From assembly GCF_034350045.1 (NCBI RefSeq), contig NZ_CP133781.1, positions 442,001-506,000 on the forward strand: a DNA stretch of 64,000 nucleotides, in the 5' to 3' direction. A model generated the notes under the pieces. It was not told the DNA's origin, did no database searches, and saw only the letters and a list, made by a program, of their open reading frames with translations. Position numbers and translations under genes: made by a program. How positions within the stretch are numbered: the stretch's first letter is position 1; each line of letters opens with the position of its first letter. The DNA comes from Pseudomonas sp. CCI4.2. GTDB lineage: Bacteria; Pseudomonadota; Gammaproteobacteria; Pseudomonadales; Pseudomonadaceae. Shown here piece after piece: positions 58,569 through 64,000 of the stretch.

Positions 58569-59823
58569 GCTTGTCTCCTCGGGCGTCACGGGGCAGGCGC
58601 AACTCGGTGAGCGTGCCGCCCTCCTCATGACTGTAGAGTTTTACTGAGCCCCCGGCGCGGGTCACGCTGGCCTTGCTCAAAAACAGACCGAGGCCGAAGC
58701 CTTTGCCTTTAGTGGTAAAAAATGGCTTGCCGATTTGTTCGGCAATGGCCAACGGCACACCGGCACCGTGGTCTCGAATACTGATGCAAATTTCTGCGAG
58801 CCCCCAATCCAGACGCACTTCCAACCCTTCAGGACAGGCATCGGCGGCATTGTTCAACAGATTGAGCAACGCCTGGGTCAGATCCTGCGGTGGCGCCAGT
58901 CGGGGAATCGACCCTTGGCCCACAAGCTGGAAGCGGTAGCTGGCTTCAGGCCGCATCAAGTGCCAACGGTTCAAGGCTTCGTCCAGCCACTCAGTCACGT
59001 CACGCTCTTCAACGGCCATGCGCCGATTGGCTTCAGCGGCGCGCACCAGTTGTTGCAGGGTGTGCTTGCACTGCTTGACTTGCTCTTGCAGCACGGCCAA
59101 GTCTTCCTGCAACAGCGGATCGTGATGGTCCTGGCGCATTTCTTTGATTAGCACACTCATGGTCGCCAAGGGTGTACCCAATTCATGAGCGGCGCCAGCC
59201 GCTTGGGTCGCCACGGCCAGCAATTGTTGGTCACGCAGGCCTTCTTCTCGACGTTCGGCACGTAGTTGTTCTTGGCGTCGAAGCTCTTCGGCCATCTTTG
59301 CCGCAAAAAAAGTGATCACGGCAGCGGCCAATGCGAAGCTCAGCCACATGCCATAAATCTGCATGCTCTCCCGAGCGATGGGAAAGGTACCCATGGGGTA
59401 GAACTGCACCAGCAATAGGGTGTAGCTGGTCAGCGCCAAGCCCGAGAGCATCAATGAATACAGCCACGGCAACGTCACTGCAGCGATAGTCAGCGGTACT
59501 AGGTAATAGGAAACGAAGGGGTTGGTCGAGCCGCCGGAGAAATACAGCAATACGCTGTGGATCAGCATGTCGAGGGCCAGTTGTACGGCATATTCCAGCT
59601 CGGTGACCGGCCACGACGTACGCAGGCGAATGGCGGTCAATACGCACAGCACCATGGAAAAACCAAGCGTGATCGCCAATGGCAGCCAGGGCAGCGGTAA
59701 CAGGTTCAACAGATAGGCGACACCCACCGAACCCGCTTGCGCGGCAAGCACTAAAGTACGGATCACGGTCAGGCGCCACAGGTTCTGGCGAGTGGCTGAA
59801 AGCAGTTGAATCGGGGCGAGCAT
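58561..59823 (-). CDS. roxS: Redox sensor histidine kinase RoxS (RegB/PrrB type)
   Basis: The 420-residue kinase has six hydrophobic segments in its N-terminal half and the quinone-site motif FSGGSTNPF seen in RegB relatives. The H-box is AAGAAHELGTPLATM, with an N-box LLNLLNNAADACPE and G-box GKGFGLGLFLSKASV. It phosphorylates RoxR in response to respiratory redox state. The ATG at 59823 follows AGGAGAGCTC; a longer frame to 59901 lacks a ribosome binding site. Confidence 0.93.
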   Translation of the reverse strand: MLAPIQLLSATRQNLWRLTVIRTLVLAAQAGSVGVAYLLNLLPLPWLPLAITLGFSMVLCVLTAIRLRTSWPVTELEYAVQLALDMLIHSVLLYFSGGSTNPFVSYYLVPLTIAAVTLPWLYSLMLSGLALTSYTLLLVQFYPMGTFPIARESMQIYGMWLSFALAAAVITFFAAKMAEELRRQEQLRAERREEGLRDQQLLAVATQAAGAAHELGTPLATMSVLIKEMRQDHHDPLLQEDLAVLQEQVKQCKHTLQQLVRAAEANRRMAVEERDVTEWLDEALNRWHLMRPEASYRFQLVGQGSIPRLAPPQDLTQALLNLLNNAADACPEGLEVRLDWGLAEICISIRDHGAGVPLAIAEQIGKPFFTTKGKGFGLGLFLSKASVTRAGGSVKLYSHEEGGTLTELRLPRDARGDKHE

Positions 59824-60265
59824 GAGCTCTCCTGATGAGCGATGCAGGCGAATCGCGCGCAGTATAACGAAGCAAATGTAAAAACAGCGTAACTGCGTCA
59901 AAGCGTCACAGTGCCATCACCGTGCCTGACCCTTTTGCAGACCCATCGAACTCATTGTAGGAAGGTCCGCCACGTCTTCGACGCCGCGCTGTCTCGCGCA
60001 GCAACCTGGGTGGCACTTTGTGTGGTTTGAGGTTGCAGGGTGTCAGGACTGAAGCCTTCCCGAATAAATTCGGTCCCACGGTTTTGCGCTACACAGATTA
60101 TGTAGGAGCTGCCGAAGGCTGCGATCAGGTCCGAAGGACCTTCGCCAACACGTTGGCTCTACAGTGGTCCGTATACCCCTCAGGAACCGGAGTGGATGAT
60201 TTACAGTCTGATGGGTTTGCGTCTGACGGCTATCCGCTTCGGATGTTTTTCAACAAGGAGTTTTT
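59824..60265. other. Intergenic stretch with REP fragments
   Basis: Between roxS and the SIMPL gene there is no gene. A half-REP TTCCCGAATAAATTCGGTCCC at 60057-60077 and a GTAGGAGCTGCCGAAGGCTG fragment near 60103 are present. The ribosome binding site AAGGAG for the next gene is near 60256. No terminator is clear. Confidence 0.5.
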
Positions 60266-60979
60266 ATGTTCAGCCTTCGCCCCGCCGCTGCCCTCATTGC
60301 TCTCGGCGTTGTTACCTTTGCCAGCCTCCCAGCAATGGCCGATGAGCCGCGTTACAACCAGGTTTCCGTACGCGCAGAAGTCAGCCAGGAAGTGCCGCGC
60401 GACCTGATGATGGTCACGTTGTTTACCGAGGCGCAGAACACTGACCCGGCTAAACTCGCCACAGAGATTACTGAGTCGCTGAACAAAGCGCTTGGCCAGG
60501 CTCGCGAGGTCAAAGGCGTGACCATTCGCCAGGGCGCTCGCAACAGCTCGCCGATCTACGATGACAAGGGACAAAAAATTACGGGCTGGCGCGAACATGC
60601 CGAGCTGCGGCTTGAAAGCGCCGACTTTGCGGCTTTGTCGAAGCTCACAGCAACGTTGCTGGACGGTATGAAAATTAGCAGCATGGACTTCGCCATCGCC
60701 CCACCTACACGAAAAGCCAGCGAAGACTCCCTCCTCAAAGACGCCGTGACCGCGTTTAAAGCGCGTGCGCAGTTGGTCACCGACGCCTTGGGTGGCAAAA
60801 GCTACAAGCTGGTGAACCTGAACCTCAATACCTCAGGCTTTCCACAACCGTACCTGCGTGCGCCGGTCATGATGATGAAAGCCGCCCGTTCCGATGCGGC
60901 CCCTACCCCGGATGTTGAGGCCGGCACAAGCCAGGTCAGCGTTAACGCCGATGGCGTGATCGAAGTACAGATGCAATGA
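60266..60979 (+). CDS. SIMPL (DUF541) domain periplasmic protein
   Basis: The 237-residue protein has a signal peptide (FSLRPAAALIALGVVTFASL, cleavage after AMA near 25) and a mature SIMPL/DUF541 domain, with RYNQVSVRAEVSQEVPRDLM at the start and the conserved GARNSSPIYDDKGQKITGWR in the middle. The family includes oxidative-stress and outer-membrane-linked proteins such as BP26 of Brucella; exact function is unclear. The ATG at 60266 follows AAGGAG. It stands as a single gene with its own hairpin. Confidence 0.88.
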   Translation: MFSLRPAAALIALGVVTFASLPAMADEPRYNQVSVRAEVSQEVPRDLMMVTLFTEAQNTDPAKLATEITESLNKALGQAREVKGVTIRQGARNSSPIYDDKGQKITGWREHAELRLESADFAALSKLTATLLDGMKISSMDFAIAPPTRKASEDSLLKDAVTAFKARAQLVTDALGGKSYKLVNLNLNTSGFPQPYLRAPVMMMKAARSDAAPTPDVEAGTSQVSVNADGVIEVQMQ

Positions 60980-60984
60980 CGCCA

Positions 60985-61016
60985 AAACGGCGGCAGGCCC
61001 TGGCTTTCCGCCGTTT
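60985..61016 (+). terminator. Hairpin after the SIMPL gene
   Basis: AAACGGCGG and CCGCCGTTT pair across a 14-base loop, followed by a short T-rich run. It is a modest terminator candidate. Confidence 0.55.
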
Positions 61017-61199
61017 CGCTACCTTCGCGCCGACATCGCGCCTTCACGCTGCACCCTCGCCCTACAGCGTCCGCTGACAAGGCTGATTTTCAGACGCCGC
61101 TCAAACCGTAAACTCCTGTCTCGCACCACCCATCACGTCGCGCTTCGAACCGCCTTGAAACAGGCTGCATCGCTGCACGTCGCTTTAAATACCTCATGG

Positions 61200-63416
61200 A
61201 TGAATACACTGATGTCGTCAAAAATCGACGCTTACAAGACCCTTCGTTTTCTAAAACTCACACCGTACGAGCACCCGCTGCCGGGGTTGGCAGGCCAACT
61301 GCACACCACTTACGCCCTGGATCAACTGACGGACCTGGCAAGGATCACCCCGCCAGCCGCCTTCGCCTTGATGATGGCCGAAACGTTCGGCTTCGATATC
61401 CCGGCCCACACTTACTTCACGCTTCAAAAAGCCCTGCTGAGCGGAAACGTGGAAAACCCGAAACATGTGGTCATGCCGACTTACACCTACCCGGCCGACT
61501 ATGACAATCGGGACCGCACCGTGCGCATCCACCCCGCAGCGATTGAACGCGTATTAACGGACCCAAGCACTTCCTGGGAGCTGCTGGCAATTTTGCTTCA
61601 TGAGTTCGGGCATCATCTGGATAACGTGCTGCGCGGTGATCTTGCGGATAAAAACGCCGACGGCACGCCTAGCGTTGCCCCTGATTCAGCGCGGGAAGAA
61701 GGCTCAGGTCACGCTTATCGAATGGCACTTTTCGGCTCAATGGACCAGACCGACGGCGGTATCGAGATCGCCACCTTTTGCCCGCCCGATGCAGATCCGA
61801 TTGCAATCAGCGCCTGTTACTTCAACGCCATGGAGCGAATTCAAGAAACACAAAGCGCAAACCTGAACAGCCCTATTAATGAACACGGTGATCGAGAAGG
61901 GTTTGAGGCGGGGTCCGGTAGCAAGGACAAGCACACCCACCAAACCATTGAAGCCGTACTGGGGTCCGTTGGTCTAGAAACGTCGCAAGTTCAGATGGCG
62001 TACTTCGGCAATTGGCTGCGCGATTATTCACAATTACTCGACCCGAAGATCGTCCGAGCCGCCACGATGCCCAAAGACTTTCCAAATGTGCTGTCCCGTG
62101 AGGCATTGACCAAGATAGTGGACGTCATGTCGGTGGCCAAATTCAAAAACCTGAGGTCCATCAGGCCCGAGTTCTACACGGTCACGCCAGACGTCCTGGG
62201 GGTCTACCGCCCCAGCCAACATATCGACAACCCGAAAGTCACCAACCCAACGCCGGCTGACCCAACGACGCGTGATGCCGAGTTTGAACAATGGGTGATG
62301 CCGGGTGACCCGCTGCTTGAGGTCGACCCACAGACCTCCATGAAACGCTACATTCAGCGCTCAGTAGCGGTCATGCAGGACGAACTGCGTCAGGCGATGG
62401 CGCAGGGCCCCGATTATCAGGGTTTAAAACCGTTCGGTGCAGCGCTGCACATCCTGGAAGACTTCTTTGCTCACTCCAACTTCATTGAGCTGAGCTTGAT
62501 CAAACTTGGCCATAGCACGGTGCTGCCATGGACCTCAAAAACCGACTGTAAATGGCACCTGCCATTAGTCACCGGCACCTTCGGCGGTACCGATGTTATT
62601 TCCAGTCTGGCGGGCCCTATTGGCGACGTTTTGTTTTCAACCAAGGACGTCGGATTTAAACCCACCGTGCCGGGGTTTCGTTCAGAACGGGATCAGATCA
62701 TATTGATCCTGCTAAACGAACATCACGATGAGAAACTACTCGACATATTCAACGCCTTTTTGGATGCTCGTGACCAATGGGCCAGTTTGCCGGTATCGGA
62801 ATATGTCGAAATGTACGCCTGGTTTACCGGGACACCGGGGCGAATATTGAGCAATGTTTTCAACACCGTCATGCAAGGCATGTTGGGATTGATCGGAAAC
62901 AGCATCGACGATGCCCAGACTCATTTCGGCGATGACCCCAATACCAGTGGCTCCACCGATCCATCGCACTCGCAGCTGTCCAAAGACCACGCGGAGCACC
63001 CACTTCATAAGTTGGCCGCCTTGCTGGCTGAAGAAGCAGTAAAACGCGTCGCCCAAGCGATGGTCGCCCATTGGAACGGCGAAGGTGAAGTCGACCCAGT
63101 GGCCATGGCAACAGCGTTCTTTGTTCACCCCATGGACTGCACATGGCAGGACGAAATTATAAAAGACTGGGCCTTCAACCACCCCTACCTTGTTCGCCGT
63201 AGCACCTCTAAAAGCGATCTGGATGATCTACAAAAAAATGCACATGACGCGGCGGAGCAGGCATTAAAACGATTAAGGAAAGACGGTAAAACTGTTCTGA
63301 ACTTCATTTTCCGGGGTGAGAAAAACAAAGAATCTTTCTACCACTTGCTGGGTCAGCAAACAGCGCTTGGGCCATTGTTAAACGCCGTTAAGGACCGCGC
63401 GGACAAGCACGACTAA
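61200..63416 (+). CDS. Large protein joining an HEXXH metalloprotease motif to a Het-C-like domain
   Basis: The roughly 738-residue protein has an N-terminal region with a zinc-peptidase motif LLHEFGHHLDN (about 135) and a second acidic cluster after it. The central and C-terminal part resembles Het-C proteins, with YFGNWLRDYSQLLDPKIV and ALHILEDFFAHSNFIELSLI, in which the histidines could bind metal as in phospholipase C-like folds. No signal peptide is visible. Starts at 61155 (TTG), 61200 or 61212 (ATG) are possible, none with a good ribosome binding site. It may be a toxin or effector, but this is not established. Confidence 0.75.
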   Translation: MNTLMSSKIDAYKTLRFLKLTPYEHPLPGLAGQLHTTYALDQLTDLARITPPAAFALMMAETFGFDIPAHTYFTLQKALLSGNVENPKHVVMPTYTYPADYDNRDRTVRIHPAAIERVLTDPSTSWELLAILLHEFGHHLDNVLRGDLADKNADGTPSVAPDSAREEGSGHAYRMALFGSMDQTDGGIEIATFCPPDADPIAISACYFNAMERIQETQSANLNSPINEHGDREGFEAGSGSKDKHTHQTIEAVLGSVGLETSQVQMAYFGNWLRDYSQLLDPKIVRAATMPKDFPNVLSREALTKIVDVMSVAKFKNLRSIRPEFYTVTPDVLGVYRPSQHIDNPKVTNPTPADPTTRDAEFEQWVMPGDPLLEVDPQTSMKRYIQRSVAVMQDELRQAMAQGPDYQGLKPFGAALHILEDFFAHSNFIELSLIKLGHSTVLPWTSKTDCKWHLPLVTGTFGGTDVISSLAGPIGDVLFSTKDVGFKPTVPGFRSERDQIILILLNEHHDEKLLDIFNAFLDARDQWASLPVSEYVEMYAWFTGTPGRILSNVFNTVMQGMLGLIGNSIDDAQTHFGDDPNTSGSTDPSHSQLSKDHAEHPLHKLAALLAEEAVKRVAQAMVAHWNGEGEVDPVAMATAFFVHPMDCTWQDEIIKDWAFNHPYLVRRSTSKSDLDDLQKNAHDAAEQALKRLRKDGKTVLNFIFRGEKNKESFYHLLGQQTALGPLLNAVKDRADKHD

Positions 63417-63517
63417 CTCTGGGCCGTAAACACTGTAAGCAGTGCGGTACTCTCCGTTGTCTATTCGGCTGTCAGGCCCTTTCGACCACGCGATGACCGC
63501 ACTTACTCGAGGCTCCC

Positions 63518-64000
63518 ATGGGACACACATTTAGACCCTTGTTGCTTGCCACCGTTTTAATAGCCTGCGCGCCGCTCACTCAGGCGGCTACAACCCTGGT
63601 GTATTGCTCCGAAGCCAGCCCCGCTGGTTTCGATCCAAGCCAATACACCAGCGGCACGGAATTCGATGCGTCTGCCGAAACCGTGTTCAACCGTTTAACT
63701 CAATTCGAGCGCGGCAGCACCAACGTCGAACCGGGGCTGGCGACACGTTGGGAGGTCTCTGCCGATGGCCTGAGATACACCTTTCATCTGCGCCCGAACG
63801 TAAAGTTTCACACCACCGACTACTTCACCCCGACTCGAGACTTCAACGCGGACGATGTGCTGTTCACCTTCAACCGTCTGCTCGATCCAAACTACCCGTT
63901 TCGCAAGGCGTACCCGTCTGAGTCGCCTTACTTCAATGACATGGGCCTGAACACGACGATCAAAAGCGTCGACAAAATCGATGATCTCACCGTGCGTTTC
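63518..64000 (+). CDS. Dipeptide/peptide-type ABC substrate-binding protein, C-terminal part cut off
   Basis: The visible 161 residues show a signal peptide (GHTFRPLLLATVLIACAPLT, cleavage near QAA) and the start of a DppA/SBP_bac_5 domain: LVYCSEASPAGFDPSQYTS, then ETVFNRLTQFERGSTNVEPG, then LATRWEVSADGLRYTFHLRP. This closely resembles DppA/SapA-type periplasmic binding proteins for peptides. The remainder lies outside the window. The cysteine near residue 17 is followed by APL, not a typical lipobox. Confidence 0.9.
   Translation, partial: MGHTFRPLLLATVLIACAPLTQAATTLVYCSEASPAGFDPSQYTSGTEFDASAETVFNRLTQFERGSTNVEPGLATRWEVSADGLRYTFHLRPNVKFHTTDYFTPTRDFNADDVLFTFNRLLDPNYPFRKAYPSESPYFNDMGLNTTIKSVDKIDDLTVRF

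Overview
The window is chromosomal DNA from a Pseudomonas, most likely of the fluorescens/syringae side of the genus. The evidence is the gene order bamE-fur-recN-grpE-dnaK-dnaJ-dapB-carA-carB, the ssrA gene with an ALAA-ending tag, the lactate and oxidative uronate loci, RoxS/RoxR, and abundant REP/REPIN repeats of the kind seen in that group. All functional calls come from reading the sequence and recalling protein families; no database search was run.

Region 1 (1-13.1 kb) is conserved housekeeping DNA: carB (truncated by the window edge), carA, dapB, the heat-shock genes dnaJ, dnaK and grpE (with a clear sigma-32 promoter), recN (with a LexA box), fur, bamE, rnfH, ratA and smpB. Region 2 (13.1-22.0 kb) is a lactate locus: an LldR-type repressor diverges from lldP-lutA-lutB-lutC-dld, with a 17-bp perfect palindrome between them. 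lutABC oxidises L-lactate and dld oxidises D-lactate.

Region 3 (22.0-36.2 kb) begins with a small secreted protein gene and ssrA (tmRNA). A genomic island starts at the 3' end of ssrA. It has a P4-type integrase, an unrecognised membrane protein, iteron-like 9-bp repeats, a DUF3987 gene broken by one in-frame TGA, a second tyrosine recombinase with small partner genes, and an AT-rich cargo. The cargo is a 1027-residue SF2 helicase with a nuclease-like C-terminus, divergent from a DUF2075 protein with an N-terminal PD-(D/E)XK nuclease motif. These two are the best candidates for a poorly described anti-phage or anti-plasmid system. A GGTATTCCAG repeat occurs at both ends of the island. An IS66 remnant and a DUF6429 gene follow.

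Region 4 (36.3-56.1 kb) encodes the oxidative uronate/aldarate pathway in two blocks: udh, lactonase, MFS transporter and OprD porin (36.3-41.5 kb), then a 2-hydroxyacid dehydrogenase, MFS transporter, garD, gudP-like transporter, KGSA dehydrogenase, kdgD and a FadR-type regulator (46.8-56.1 kb). Four related operator-like palindromes upstream of udh, the MFS gene, kdgD and the regulator suggest one regulon. Between the blocks lie an alpha/beta-hydrolase plus membrane-protein pair, a paralogue of the small secreted protein, a small membrane protein, a hemerythrin protein and a zinc alcohol dehydrogenase.

Region 5 (56.1-64.0 kb) holds an SbmA/YddA-like ABC transporter, the redox two-component system roxS-roxR, a SIMPL-domain periplasmic protein, an unusual protein joining an HEXXH metalloprotease motif to a Het-C-like region, and the start of a dipeptide-type ABC substrate-binding protein.
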